Assembly (NCBI GenBank): GCA_937900045.1
Contig: CALCEB010000071.1
Coordinates: 1-28,531 of the forward strand
Length of the DNA: 28,531 nucleotides
Direction: 5' to 3'
Source of the DNA: an uncultured Acidobacteriota bacterium
GTDB lineage: Bacteria > Acidobacteriota > Terriglobia > UBA7540
A program made the translations under genes and the position numbers. Shown here one piece after another: positions 6,136-15,359 of the stretch (within the stretch, counting starts at the first letter, position 1; every line of letters starts with the position of its first letter). Under the pieces are notes generated by a model that did no database searches, had not been told where the DNA came from, and saw nothing but the letters and a program-made list of their open reading frames with translations.

Positions 6136-7953
6136 TCAATCGACCTGGTTGGCTGGCGCAAAATGCTCGTGGACCAGTTTTGCCAATGCGGGACTGACGA
6201 CCTGCGATAGCTCCTCGGCAGACATCCTCCGGATAGCGTCCAGGCTCCCAAAATGTGTGAGCAGCTTCTTGGCCGTCCGTTCGCCAAGTCCGGGAACCTC
6301 CAATAGCTCAGAACTAAATTCCCGGCTGGCGCGTCTGGCGCGATGGAAGGTAACAGCAAAACGGTGAGCCTCATCCCGAATCTGCTGGATCATATGAAGA
6401 GCGGGCGCATGATGGTCAAGGACGACAGGTTCGTCCTCCCGGCCCAAGACATACAAGATTTCCTCCTTCTTGGCGATGCTGGCAATGGGTTGATTAATAA
6501 TCTTGAGACTCTCCAAAGCGTCTGCGGCGGCGTGCAGTTGGCCGACGCCTCCGTCAATCAGAATGAGGTCCGGCAGTTTCTTCTTTTCGTCTAAAAGGCG
6601 CTTGTAGCGGCGCGTGACAACTTCCCTCATGCTGGCAAAGTCGTCATTTTGGAGCACCGTCTTGATGATGAATTTGCGGTAGTCGCTCTTTTTCATAGCT
6701 CCGTGCTCCCACACCACCATCGAAGCCACAATATCCGACCCCTGGATGTGGGAAATGTCAAAGCACTCGACGCGATCCGGAGGTTTGGGAAGCTCCAGGG
6801 CTTCGGCGAGGTTTTCTAGCATTTCCCGGGCCTGTGGCTTCACCACCCGGAAGCGGCGGTCGAAGGAATTGCGTGCATTGCGGGCTACCAGCTCGATCAT
6901 GGACCGGCGATGTCCGGTCTGCGGGGTGAGGATTTTCACCGCCCCGCCCCGCTTTTCGGAAAGCAGTTCTTCGAGGGCCTCGCGGTCCTCAAAGTCCACG
7001 GGCACGTGAATTTCATTGGGCAGGAATTGTTGGTCCAGGTACAACTGCTGGAGCAGCGTTGAGAAAAACTCGGCCGGGACGAAACCGGCCAAATCCTCCC
7101 AGAAAAATTCACGCCGGTCCACCACGCGGCCATGCCGGAGGTGAAAAAGGTTAACCGCCACCAGCGGCCCTTCTTGGTGGAATCCCAGGATGTCAAAATC
7201 TTCGCCACGCGAGGCCGCCATCTTCTGCCGTTCGCGCAAAGCCTCGATGGTCTCAATTTGATCGCGGTAGCGAGCTGCTTCCTCGTATTGTTGTTGCTCG
7301 GAGGCGCGAGCCATCTCCTTCTGCAGATCGCGGGACAACTCGCTCACCCGGCCTTCCAGAAACATTCGCACCTGGCGCACACGCTGCCCATAGATTTCGG
7401 GCGTGGTCAGCCCCTCCGTACATGGTCCCAGGCAGCGCTTGATATAAAACTGCAAACAAGGGCGCGAGTGAAACCGCTGGAGGTCGACGTAACAGGATGG
7501 AATCTGAAACGAACGGTGAACCAGATCCACGATGCGATAGGCCAGGTTCGCCGGGAAATAGGGGCCGTAGTAGGTGGAGCCATCCTTGCGGTAGCGGCGC
7601 GTGACGTAAATGCGGGGAAAACGCTCACCCCCGGTAAGCTTAATATAAGGATAAGTTTTGTCATCGCGCAGGAGGATGTTGTAACGGGGCTTATACTGCT
7701 TGATCAGGTTGTTTTCGAGCGCCAGCGACTCTTTTTCGTTGTCCACCAGGATGGTCTCAAGATCGCACGCCACATCCAGCATTCGTTCGCGTTTTTCGTC
7801 CGATGGGCGGGATTCCTGAAAATAGGAGCGGACGCGCTGTCGCAGGGACTTTGCCTTGCCGACGTAAACCGGCTTGCCGCTTTCGTCCTTGAAGATGTAA
7901 ACACCGGGCAGGTTGGGCAGAGCATCGGCTTTTTGGGCCAAGTTTGAATCCAC
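6136..7953 (-). CDS. uvrC: Excinuclease ABC subunit C
   Basis: UvrC makes both incisions in UvrABC nucleotide-excision repair. The 605-residue protein has a GIY-YIG nuclease domain at about 14-95 (GVYIF...PVYVGKAKSLRQRV). It has four cysteines at 154, 166, 174 and 178, the spacing known for the UvrC iron-sulfur cluster. A UVR motif follows near 205-240, then the RNase H-like C-terminal nuclease with ECFDISHIQG, and a helix-hairpin-helix tail with VPGLGERTAKKLLTHFGS. Length is normal. The start is GTG 7953, ten bases after AGGAG; no ATG lies in frame upstream. It is the only gene in its neighbourhood with a clear repair role. Confidence 0.97.
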   Translation of the reverse strand: MDSNLAQKADALPNLPGVYIFKDESGKPVYVGKAKSLRQRVRSYFQESRPSDEKRERMLDVACDLETILVDNEKESLALENNLIKQYKPRYNILLRDDKTYPYIKLTGGERFPRIYVTRRYRKDGSTYYGPYFPANLAYRIVDLVHRSFQIPSCYVDLQRFHSRPCLQFYIKRCLGPCTEGLTTPEIYGQRVRQVRMFLEGRVSELSRDLQKEMARASEQQQYEEAARYRDQIETIEALRERQKMAASRGEDFDILGFHQEGPLVAVNLFHLRHGRVVDRREFFWEDLAGFVPAEFFSTLLQQLYLDQQFLPNEIHVPVDFEDREALEELLSEKRGGAVKILTPQTGHRRSMIELVARNARNSFDRRFRVVKPQAREMLENLAEALELPKPPDRVECFDISHIQGSDIVASMVVWEHGAMKKSDYRKFIIKTVLQNDDFASMREVVTRRYKRLLDEKKKLPDLILIDGGVGQLHAAADALESLKIINQPIASIAKKEEILYVLGREDEPVVLDHHAPALHMIQQIRDEAHRFAVTFHRARRASREFSSELLEVPGLGERTAKKLLTHFGSLDAIRRMSAEELSQVVSPALAKLVHEHFAPANQVD

Positions 7954-8404
7954 GGAATCGCTTTCTCCTGCTTTCCATTATCGCCTGGCAGCGGGGTGTT
8001 TTGAAACTCGATTCGGCTCCGAACTGGGGCGGACAGACCGTCATTTAATTGCGGCGCCCCGGCCGCAGTTCAAGCGAGGCGCCAAAGCCGCCGCGGGATC
8101 AGCGCTGCTCGGCCACTTTCCATGCGATGGGAACACTTCGCCTCCTTGCAGATTAATTTGCTCAGGAGGGAAAACTACCAGGGCCGCGTCCTCAAATAAA
8201 AGGGCGCTACGGGGAAGGGTTACATAGTGACTGCGGTAATGGGAATTGTCAAAGGAGCGGGCATCGTGGCGGCGGTGCAATTTGCTGTAGCGGCGCTCTA
8301 TGAGCGCCGGAAACCGTTGAGGATCCAGGTTCGGCGCTCATAGAGCGCCGCTACAGCAAACAAACTGCGTCACAGCCCAGATGACGGAACCTCTTATAAA
8401 ATTG
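7954..8404. other. Intergenic gap with a large inverted repeat
   Basis: A 451-base stretch between the uvrC start and the end of the radical SAM gene. The only structure I can support is the cruciform-like repeat at 8281-8360. The stretch 7980-8280 contains short open frames on both strands without recognisable products or start signals. A promoter for uvrC is expected here, but I could not pick out convincing -35 and -10 boxes. Confidence 0.5.
8281..8360. repeat. Perfect 28-bp-arm inverted repeat (cruciform)
   Basis: The arm at 8281-8308, beginning TTTGCTGTAGCGGCGCTC, is exactly repeated in reverse complement at 8333-8360 around a 24-base loop. Each arm also folds on itself (GGCGCTC-TAT-GAGCGCC), so the element can form either one long hairpin or two small ones. 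There is no T run, so it is not a standard intrinsic terminator. The arm sequence marks it as a relative of the other GTAGCG/CGCTAC repeats in this window. Confidence 0.85.
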
Positions 8405-9970
8405 CTAAACTGCCGTGGAGTCCGGAGCGGGTTCGCCTGGAATTTCATCCGCCGCGGCACCGAACTTCATTCGGATCGCTTGGCCGGCGAGGCGGAAGAT
8501 GGCATGGCGATTCTCAAACAAGACGCCGAGCCATTCACGCGTACGCATCTGAGGAAAATAGATCCCGCGGAACGCAAGGCGGGCAAGCAGGTGCATCAAC
8601 CGGTCTGCAAAGCTCCGGCTTTCGAGCCAGGCCAGGGCTGCAGCGTTCGCCTTTGGGTTATAAGAGGCCGTCCATGCTTGCCTCACTTCAGCCTGTGCCT
8701 GCTCCGGCGAAAGACCATTTGGCGTGTGAGCCATTACGAAGGGTTTGAAATCGAGCCAATGCTTGGCACGAGTCAGTCGCCCAGTGGCCGCCAGCCTGTC
8801 GTAGAGCGGCGTAGCCGGATAAGGGGTGAGCAACCCGAAAACGGGTAGCACCGGCGGCCAGGAACGAATTTCCTGGAGGGTGCGCTCTGCCACGCCCACA
8901 TGGTCATCATCCATGCCGAATATGAAGGAGGTGATGGCATAGAGGCCATGACGTGCCAGCCGGTCGAGCACTTCCGCGTACTCCCCAGGTTTGTTGAAGC
9001 CTTTTCCGACGCTCTTTAGGTTTCCCGGGTCGATCGACTCGAGTCCCATGAAGATCCATTTGCCTCCGCTTTCGGCGATAAGGGAAACTAGTTCTTCGTC
9101 TTTCAGCAGGTTCATGCTGATTTGGGCGACCCAGGGAATTTGTGCGCCGCGGGCAATGATTTCTCTTAGGAGTGATTTTGTCCGTTTTCGATTGATGGCG
9201 AAATTGTCATCCACAAAGAAGACGGCGATCTTTCCACCGCGCTTCTTTTCCAGGGCCTTCAGCAATAGCAACTCATCGACTACGCTTTCATTGGTGCGGA
9301 ACCGGATCGAATCCCCGAAGAAGCCGGTCACCGTGCAAAACTCGCATCCATAAGGGCAGCCGCGGCCGGATTCAATCGGAATCACGTGAAAGCTTTCCCA
9401 CTTCATGCCAATGGAGCGGAGCGCCGTGCGGGCAAACGTGGGTAGGTGTCCAAACAAATTAAACTGGTCCAGGTCCATGCGGTCCCAGCGAATCTGGGGA
9501 TAAGCTTCGAGCGCAGGCTTCACCTCCTTGCCCACTTCATCAACGGGCATATAAACCTCTTGGAGGCAGCCGCGCGCCGCATCCGCCACAATCTTGGGCC
9601 AGGTCTGGTCCGCTTCGCCCAGAGCCACAGCGTCCGCATGGCGAGGACCTCCGTCCCGGCCCAGAGGTTCGTCGGGGACTTCAGTGACGTGAGGCCCTCC
9701 CATCACCACTGGAACACCAGTCGCCCGGACGGCGTCGGCCATCCGGTAGGCTTTGGCGGCCATGCGGGTCATGGCCCCGATCCCCACCAGCTCCACACGA
9801 TTCCGGCGGATGTACTCGATCAAATCACGCTCGCTCATGCGTTGCGCGTTGCCATCCAGCAGAAAAACATTGTGACCGGGAGGCGTGAGGGACTTGAGGA
9901 GAAACATCCAGAGGTGCGGCATGAAGTTGTTCGTGACTTCGTTATCCGGGTTATAAAGGAGAATATTCAT
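8405..9970 (-). CDS. B12-binding-domain radical SAM protein
   Basis: This 521-residue protein has an N-terminal cobalamin-binding-type Rossmann domain (about 1-135, with the GGPHVTEVPDEPL segment). A radical SAM barrel with CxxxCxxC at Cys205, Cys209 and Cys212 (GRGCPYGCEFC) follows. The C-terminal part runs through FFVDDNFAINRKR and GLESIDPGNLKSVGKGFN to a region like that in HpnP-type enzymes. The classical DxHxxG cobalamin ligand motif is absent, as in many class B radical SAM methylases, which bind B12 base-off without His. The start is ATG 9970 with a weak GGA site. Such enzymes methylate unactivated carbons or rearrange substrates; the substrate here is unknown. It diverges from mqnE, but no functional link is shown. 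Confidence 0.87.
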   Translation of the reverse strand: MNILLYNPDNEVTNNFMPHLWMFLLKSLTPPGHNVFLLDGNAQRMSERDLIEYIRRNRVELVGIGAMTRMAAKAYRMADAVRATGVPVVMGGPHVTEVPDEPLGRDGGPRHADAVALGEADQTWPKIVADAARGCLQEVYMPVDEVGKEVKPALEAYPQIRWDRMDLDQFNLFGHLPTFARTALRSIGMKWESFHVIPIESGRGCPYGCEFCTVTGFFGDSIRFRTNESVVDELLLLKALEKKRGGKIAVFFVDDNFAINRKRTKSLLREIIARGAQIPWVAQISMNLLKDEELVSLIAESGGKWIFMGLESIDPGNLKSVGKGFNKPGEYAEVLDRLARHGLYAITSFIFGMDDDHVGVAERTLQEIRSWPPVLPVFGLLTPYPATPLYDRLAATGRLTRAKHWLDFKPFVMAHTPNGLSPEQAQAEVRQAWTASYNPKANAAALAWLESRSFADRLMHLLARLAFRGIYFPQMRTREWLGVLFENRHAIFRLAGQAIRMKFGAAADEIPGEPAPDSTAV

Positions 9971-10325
9971 TCCAAAACGTCTCTTTTCCGTTTCGCATTT
10001 TGCTCAGGCAGCAGCCGGGTAGTAAAAACGAATTACTCCCAGGATTCCTGCCGCTGTGAGCAATCAGTTGGAAAAATTGCACGTCTCATCAGCCCGGGTT
10101 GCCAGGTCGCGCATTGAGGAAGCCGCAGTCTGCCGGATTTTACCCCCGTTAATCTCTCACAAAGGCAGGACCGAGTCCAGCGCTAAGTTGCGGCAGCATC
10201 CTCCGGCTAAAAATACCAATGAGTGAAGGTAATGGCCAAAATTGAAAAACCAGCAATCGGCAACCCCGCGATGGTGGTTCATTTTGGTGTAGCGTCGGCC
10301 TTGAGGCTGGCATTTTATGGAAGTG

Positions 10326-10341
10326 CCGGGCTGAAGCCCGG
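10326..10341. repeat. CCGGGCT/AGCCCGG hairpin
   Basis: Seven-base arms CCGGGCT and AGCCCGG surround a GA loop. A similar GGGCTT...AAGCCC hairpin occurs at 13466-13501, so this looks like a second, smaller dispersed palindrome type. No T run follows. Confidence 0.5.
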
Positions 10342-10375
10342 TGCACCGTGCGCCAGCGCCATTCCCGCGATCGAA

Positions 10376-10404
10376 TTTACAAAGCAGGCTCCAACGATTA
10401 GAAT
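10376..10404 (+). promoter_or_regulatory. Sigma70-like promoter for mqnE
   Basis: TTTACA at 10376-10381 and TAGAAT at 10399-10404 are spaced by 17 bases, close to the TTGACA/TATAAT consensus. Transcription would begin near 10411, which is 36 bases before ATG 10447 and 18 before the alternative TTG start at 10429. The surrounding sequence is AT-rich. Confidence 0.45.
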
Positions 10405-10446
10405 GTATTTTAGCTCAATAAAAGAAAGTTGGGATCGGCATATTTC

Positions 10447-11583
10447 ATGAGCGTTCACGCCCTGCACATTGAAGATGCAAAGTTGAAGCCCATCGCCGAG
10501 AAGGTTCTTGCCGGCGAACGGCTTGGCTTTGATGAGGGTGTGGCGCTTTTCGAGTCGAATGACCTGCTGGCCACCGGCTGGCTCGCCAATCACGTCCGCG
10601 AGCGGCTTCACGGCAAGCGGACATACTTCAATGTCAACCGCCACATCAATCCCACCAACATCTGCGTGGCCAGTTGCAAGCTGTGCGCGTTTGGCCGCAA
10701 GCTGGATTCGCCCGGGACTTATGCCATGTCCCTGGAAGAGGTTTTCCGGACCGCGGGAGAGGGCTGGACTGAAGCCGTCACGGAATTCCACATCGTGGGT
10801 GGCTTGCACCCCACGCTTCCCTTCGAATATTACGTTGACCTGCTTCGCGGCCTGAAGGAGCGATTTCCTACCGTTCATCTGAAAGCCTTCACGGCGGTGG
10901 AGATTGGCTATTACGCTCACATGACGCGCATGACGGTCCGCGAGATTCTGGAACGGCTCAAAGAGGCCGGGCTTGGCTCGTTGCCCGGTGGCGGAGCCGA
11001 AATCTTCGCTCCGGCCGTCCGGCGAGTCATCTGCGACCACAAAATCGGCGCCACCATGTGGCTGAAAGTCCACCGGACGGCTCACGAGCTTGGCTTGCAT
11101 TCCAACGCCACGATGCTTTATGGCCACATCGAAAGCGCCGCTGACCGGGTGGACCACCTGCTCCAATTGCGTAAGCTGCAGGACGAGACGCACGGCTTCC
11201 AGACGTTCATCCCGCTCAAGTTCCACCCTGCCAACACGGAGCTTGGTAAGATGATCCAATACCGCGAAAGCACCGGTTTCCTGGACTTGAAAAACGTGGC
11301 GGTGGCGCGTTTGATGCTGGATAATTTTCCTCACGTCAAAGCCTACTGGGTGATGCTCACGCCGCGCGTGGCCCAAGTGGCCTTACGCTTTGGCGCGGAC
11401 GATCTGGATGGAACCATTGTCGAGGAAAAGATCTATCACGATGCGGGCGCGACCACACCGCAGGTGATGAACCGCCAGGAAATCATCCGTCTGATTCGCG
11501 AGGCCGGACTGGAACCCGTCGAGCGTGACACGCTTTACCGCTCCGTCACCCGCACGGCGAGCGAAGTCACCATTCATGCGTAA
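10447..11583 (+). CDS. mqnE: Aminofutalosine synthase
   Basis: MqnE is a radical SAM enzyme that joins SAM to the enolpyruvyl product of MqnA in the futalosine route to menaquinone. The 378-residue protein has CxxxCxxC at Cys73, Cys77 and Cys80 (ICVASCKLCAF) and the TEFHIVGGLHP segment. The KVHRTAHELGLHSNATMLYGHIES block favours MqnE over the related cyclase MqnC. I chose ATG 10447 because the family core begins soon after. An in-frame TTG at 10429 would add six residues and cannot be excluded. No other menaquinone gene is in the window, so the pathway genes are scattered. Its presence indicates menaquinone-based respiration. Confidence 0.93.
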   Translation: MSVHALHIEDAKLKPIAEKVLAGERLGFDEGVALFESNDLLATGWLANHVRERLHGKRTYFNVNRHINPTNICVASCKLCAFGRKLDSPGTYAMSLEEVFRTAGEGWTEAVTEFHIVGGLHPTLPFEYYVDLLRGLKERFPTVHLKAFTAVEIGYYAHMTRMTVREILERLKEAGLGSLPGGGAEIFAPAVRRVICDHKIGATMWLKVHRTAHELGLHSNATMLYGHIESAADRVDHLLQLRKLQDETHGFQTFIPLKFHPANTELGKMIQYRESTGFLDLKNVAVARLMLDNFPHVKAYWVMLTPRVAQVALRFGADDLDGTIVEEKIYHDAGATTPQVMNRQEIIRLIREAGLEPVERDTLYRSVTRTASEVTIHA

Positions 11584-11700
11584 AAGGCTTCATCGAATTG
11601 TCATCTCACCGCAACAGAGAAGAGCGATAATAAATCCTGGTTCTCCAGAAACCCGGTGCTGCCGATGGAAGTATCGAGTGAAAAGTAGGGGGTTGGAGTG

Positions 11701-11898
11701 ATGGCCAAGAAGAAAAACGAGTTCGCCAGGCTGCTGGACTGGTTTGCCGCCGGAGATGCGTGGGACTGGGCGCGCCGCCATCCTCAAACCCTCGCGGCCG
11801 CGGCGTTACTGGTAGCAGCGATGGTGGCCCTTGCGCCTCATCCAAAGAAATCGGCCCATGCAGCCACGGAGACAGAAGAAGTTCCGCTGTTTATCTAG
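11701..11898 (+). CDS. Small single-pass membrane protein
   Basis: A 65-residue open frame with a basic, Lys-rich N-terminus (MAKKKNEFARLLDWF), a WDWARRHPQT segment, one Ala/Val-rich transmembrane helix at about 33-46 and an acidic tail. ATG 11701 follows TTGGAG with good spacing; a GTG immediately before it could also serve. I recognise no family. The coherent topology and ribosome binding site make a real gene plausible. It sits alone, 117 bases after mqnE and 241 before the MFS gene. Confidence 0.5.
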   Translation: MAKKKNEFARLLDWFAAGDAWDWARRHPQTLAAAALLVAAMVALAPHPKKSAHAATETEEVPLFI

Positions 11899-12139
11899 CG
11901 TTGGATTGTTCACGAAGCTCCTCGAATAAACGTTTGTGAGTGATCCAGCCGTTGGCCTCCGGCCCCGTCTTGTCCTTTCCGTTTTTAAAATTCCATCCTG
12001 CCCTCCTCTGATCGACTTCGTTCCAAGCTGCGATTCAAGACTTTGCCACCAAACCCGTTTGAGGTATCCTGCCAAGGTTTCTGGCGAGCTCGGCCGCCGC
12101 TTGGCGGTCCGCTCAAGAAGCTCTGATAGGTTCTAGCTC

Positions 12140-13453
12140 ATGGAACAAAAGGCCGCCGCACCGTCTGCTTCACGCTTGCGAGAGGGTGGCGCTGTCTCTA
12201 ACTCACGGCGCTGGGCCGTGGTCACCATGCTCTTCGCCGCCTCGCTCATCAACTACCTGGACCGCTCATCCATTTCCTTCGCACTGCCCCTCATCGCCAA
12301 GGACTTCAACCTGGGCCCCGAAGGAAAGGGCTTGTTGCTTTCCACCTTCTTCTGGTCCTACACGCTCATGCAGGTGCCCATTGGATGGGCCTCAGACCGT
12401 CTCAATCTTCGCTGGCTTTACTCCGCCGCCTTGATCCTTTGGTCCTTCGCCCAGGGATTGGCGGGCGTGGTGCGAAGTCTCTTGGGGTTGATTGCCACCC
12501 GCATCATCCTTGGGGTTGGCGAGTCCATTTACCTTCCGGGTGGGACTCGGATCGTCAGCCTGCTCTTTTCCTCCGAAGAGCGCGGCTTGCCCTCCGGCGT
12601 CTTTGACTTTGGCACTCGGATCGGAATCGCCTGCGGCAGCCTGGTCGTGCCGGTGCTGATTGTCCATTATGGCTGGCGCATGAGCTTCATCCTGGTTGGC
12701 TTTGCCGCCCTGCTTTGGCTCTTTCCGTGGCTCAAAATTGCGCCCCGGCAATTAAAGGCTGCAAGGAATTCAGATCAAGCTTCACCTGTGCCGTATTCAA
12801 AGCCGTCAAGCTCCGGGGACGTCCGCATCTTGACACCCGCCAAGAAATGGTCCAGGTTTCTGAATCGCGACCTGATTGGCATCTGCCTGGGCTTTTTCGG
12901 CTTTGATTACTTTTGGTATCTGCTGGTCACATGGCTGCCGGATTATATGGTGATTGCGCGCCATCAGAACATCCTCAAGGCCGGCGTTTTCTCCGCGTTG
13001 CCTTTTTTTGTCTACGGCTTGTCAGAACCCGTGGGCGGATGGATTGCAGATCGCCTGGTCCGCCGCGGTTGGAATGAAACGCGGACCCGAAAGACCATCA
13101 TCACCATCGCCTACACTTTCGGCCTGCTGCTGATCCCCGCAGCCCTCGTCAAGAGCGTTCAGCTCTCAGTCTTGCTGCTCATGGGCGCCTGCCTGGTGGG
13201 ACTCTCCACCGGCAACATCAGCGTCATCGTACAAGCTTGCGCGCCTTACGACGAAATCGGCATCTGGACCGGGTTCCAGAATTTTACCGGAAACATCGGC
13301 GGAGTGATCGCCCCGCTCGCCACCGGTTACCTCATCAGCCGTACCGGCTCTTACACACCCGCGTTCATCCTGGCTACGGCAGTTCTGGTGGTTAGCCTGG
13401 CTGCCTACTGGTGGGTGGTTGGCGAGCTTTCCTGCAAGGAGTACAAGATTTGA
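12140..13453 (+). CDS. MFS transporter, anion:cation symporter-like
   Basis: This 437-residue inner-membrane protein has 12 predicted helices. It shows the N-terminal INYLDRSSISFALPLIAKDF segment of the ACS family and a motif A-like GWASDRLNLRW loop after helix 2. A long hydrophilic loop near residues 205-235 splits the two six-helix halves. ACS transporters usually carry organic anions such as glucarate, galactonate or hexuronates by proton symport. The substrate here cannot be told, but the following GH13 glucosidase and Gfo/Idh/MocA oxidoreductase support a sugar or sugar acid. ATG 12140 has only a weak ribosome binding site. Confidence 0.88.
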   Translation: MEQKAAAPSASRLREGGAVSNSRRWAVVTMLFAASLINYLDRSSISFALPLIAKDFNLGPEGKGLLLSTFFWSYTLMQVPIGWASDRLNLRWLYSAALILWSFAQGLAGVVRSLLGLIATRIILGVGESIYLPGGTRIVSLLFSSEERGLPSGVFDFGTRIGIACGSLVVPVLIVHYGWRMSFILVGFAALLWLFPWLKIAPRQLKAARNSDQASPVPYSKPSSSGDVRILTPAKKWSRFLNRDLIGICLGFFGFDYFWYLLVTWLPDYMVIARHQNILKAGVFSALPFFVYGLSEPVGGWIADRLVRRGWNETRTRKTIITIAYTFGLLLIPAALVKSVQLSVLLLMGACLVGLSTGNISVIVQACAPYDEIGIWTGFQNFTGNIGGVIAPLATGYLISRTGSYTPAFILATAVLVVSLAAYWWVVGELSCKEYKI

Positions 13454-13465
13454 AGATGCCGGCGC

Positions 13466-13501
13466 CATCCGGGCTTAAACTAAAGGGTCGAAGCCCGAAT
13501 G
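13466..13501. repeat. Imperfect hairpin after the MFS gene
   Basis: CATCCGGGCTT at 13466-13476 pairs with AAGCCCGAATG at 13491-13501 with one mismatch across a 14-base loop. It lies 13 bases past the transporter stop. There is no T run, so it may stabilise the mRNA end or be a dispersed palindrome related to 10326-10341. Confidence 0.45.
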
Positions 13502-13577
13502 GGTATGATAAAAAGAATGGGGACGGAATCACCCGTCCTTGCATCTTGCCCTCGCCTCAGACGCAGAGAGGTAACTT

Positions 13578-15359
13578 ATGTTCAGTCGTTCTCAAGCCAG
13601 GCACGGTTTAATCGAGATCATCGCTACGACAACAATGATACTTGCGAGCAACCACCTCCTGGAATCAAAAGGAAAACTCTCCGCTCGAACCACGGCGTCC
13701 ACCACCACTGGTACCACCGCAACCGCCGCTCCTCTGGGCGCCAAAGGGCCCGATTGGTGGAAGCACGCGGTCTTCTATGAAATCTATCCGCGCAGCTTCA
13801 TGGATTCGAATGGCGACGGTATTGGCGATTTGAATGGCATCCACTCCAAGCTCGACTATCTGGCCAATCTTGGCGTCGATGCCATCTGGATTACGCCGTT
13901 TTACCCGTCGCCGCAAGTTGATTTCGGCTACGACATCAGCAACTACGAAAACGTTGATCCGCAGTTCGGTAATCTTAAAGATTTTGACCGGCTGGCGGCC
14001 GCAGCTCACCGGCGGCACATTCGCGTCATAATGGATATGGTTTTGAACCATACTTCCGATCAGAATCCGTGGTTCATTGAATCTCGCTCCTCGCGCACCA
14101 ATCCCAAGCGCGATTGGTACATCTGGCGCGACGGCAAGAACGGCGGGCCGCCCAACAACTGGGTTTCGAGCTTCGGCGGTTCGGCCTGGACTTACGACAA
14201 AAAGACCGGGCAGTATTACTACCATTATTTTTATGCCCAGCAGCCGGACCTTAATTGGCGCAACCCTGAAGTTGAAAAGGCCATGTTTGGCGCCGTTCGC
14301 TTCTGGTTGAAGCGTGGAGTGGACGGCTTCCGGCTCGACGCTCTCGACGAGCTCTTTGAAGACCCGCAATTGCGCGATAATCCCGTCCTGCCGAATTCCG
14401 TCCCCGGCGAGCCAATTCACGAGAATGAAATTTACAATCGTGACTTGCCGGAGATTCACGGAGTCTTGCAGCGGTTGCGCGACGTAACAAATTCTTTCAA
14501 TCCGCCGGTCCGGATTCTGATCGGCGAGATCTGGGTGAACAAGCTGCGGCAGCTCGCGAAATTCTATGGGCCGCACAACAACGAAGTCCAACTGCCTTTC
14601 AACTTTTTCTTCACCAAGGTTAAGAAGCTGGACGCTGCGGAGTTCCGCCAGGAAGTGTTGGACAATCAGCGGGTGCTGGGGAGCCGCTGGACTACTTATG
14701 TGTTGAGCAACCACGACATTGTGCGCGCTCTGACCCGCTATGGCGACGGGGTGCATAATGAGCAGATTGCCAAGCTCCTGGCCACCATGTTGCTGACGCT
14801 GCGCGGCTCGCCTTTCATTTACTACGGCGAAGAAATCGGCATGGTCAACCATGATCCGAAGACTATCGACGAGGTCCGGGACCCCGTTGGCCGTCGCTTC
14901 TGGCCCAAATACAAAGGCCGTGACGGAGAACGCACTCCCATGCAATGGACGCCGGGCCTGAACGCCGGATTCACTACCGGAACTCCGTGGCTGCGGATTC
15001 CGGCGAGCGCCAAGACTCACAACGTGGAGACAGAATTTGCCAATGCTTCCTCCGTTCTCAACTATTACAAGGCCTTGCTGCGTTTGCGGCGGGAAAGCGC
15101 CGCGCTTCAGAATGGGGCTTTCGAAAACCTGGGAAATGATCCTCATGTCTTTGCTTACCGCCGGGCTGTGGGCAGTCAAGCGATACTCATCGCCCTCAAC
15201 ATGAGCGGCCTTACACAAACCTTGAGCGCGGAAGCCTTGCAGACGGGCGGGAAAAAGCTGAGGGTAATTCTGAATTCCTCTAGTAATACTCAGAAATTGA
15301 TCACAGCAGGCTCGCTGCATCTTGAGCCTTATGAATCTGTAATGCTGGAAGAGCAGTAG
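13578..15359 (+). CDS. GH13 alpha-glucosidase / oligo-1,6-glucosidase-like
   Basis: A 593-residue glycoside hydrolase of family 13. The A domain opens with WWKHAVFYEIYPRSFMDSNGDGIGDL at about 60-85. The catalytic residues are Asp254 in DGFRLDALD, Glu317 in LIGEIWV and Asp380 in LSNHD, with conserved region I at DMVLNHTS. The C-terminal beta domain ends in LEPYESVMLEE. It should hydrolyse terminal alpha-glucosidic bonds in small oligosaccharides. The 57-residue N-terminus is unusual: a weakly hydrophobic LIEIIATTTMILA stretch, then a Thr/Ala-rich linker, as if for export or anchoring. ATG 13578 follows GAGAGG with good spacing, so the extension is probably real. It follows the MFS gene by 124 bases. 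Confidence 0.92.
   Translation: MFSRSQARHGLIEIIATTTMILASNHLLESKGKLSARTTASTTTGTTATAAPLGAKGPDWWKHAVFYEIYPRSFMDSNGDGIGDLNGIHSKLDYLANLGVDAIWITPFYPSPQVDFGYDISNYENVDPQFGNLKDFDRLAAAAHRRHIRVIMDMVLNHTSDQNPWFIESRSSRTNPKRDWYIWRDGKNGGPPNNWVSSFGGSAWTYDKKTGQYYYHYFYAQQPDLNWRNPEVEKAMFGAVRFWLKRGVDGFRLDALDELFEDPQLRDNPVLPNSVPGEPIHENEIYNRDLPEIHGVLQRLRDVTNSFNPPVRILIGEIWVNKLRQLAKFYGPHNNEVQLPFNFFFTKVKKLDAAEFRQEVLDNQRVLGSRWTTYVLSNHDIVRALTRYGDGVHNEQIAKLLATMLLTLRGSPFIYYGEEIGMVNHDPKTIDEVRDPVGRRFWPKYKGRDGERTPMQWTPGLNAGFTTGTPWLRIPASAKTHNVETEFANASSVLNYYKALLRLRRESAALQNGAFENLGNDPHVFAYRRAVGSQAILIALNMSGLTQTLSAEALQTGGKKLRVILNSSSNTQKLITAGSLHLEPYESVMLEEQ

Larger units (their letters stand above)
9971..10446. other. Divergent intergenic region upstream of mqnE
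   Basis: This 476-base gap separates the divergent radical SAM and mqnE genes. It contains a CCGGGCT-GA-AGCCCGG hairpin at 10326-10341 and the mqnE promoter candidate at 10376-10404. The remaining 300 bases or so (9990-10290) show no gene or clear structure that I can support. Confidence 0.5.

Noticed and set aside
8281..8360. Intrinsic terminator
   Set aside because: The stem is perfect, but no T run follows on either side and the arms match a dispersed repeat family.
10315..11376. Long minus-strand open frame (353 codons) opposite mqnE
   Set aside because: It is a shadow of the strongly conserved mqnE frame, with no family resemblance of its own.
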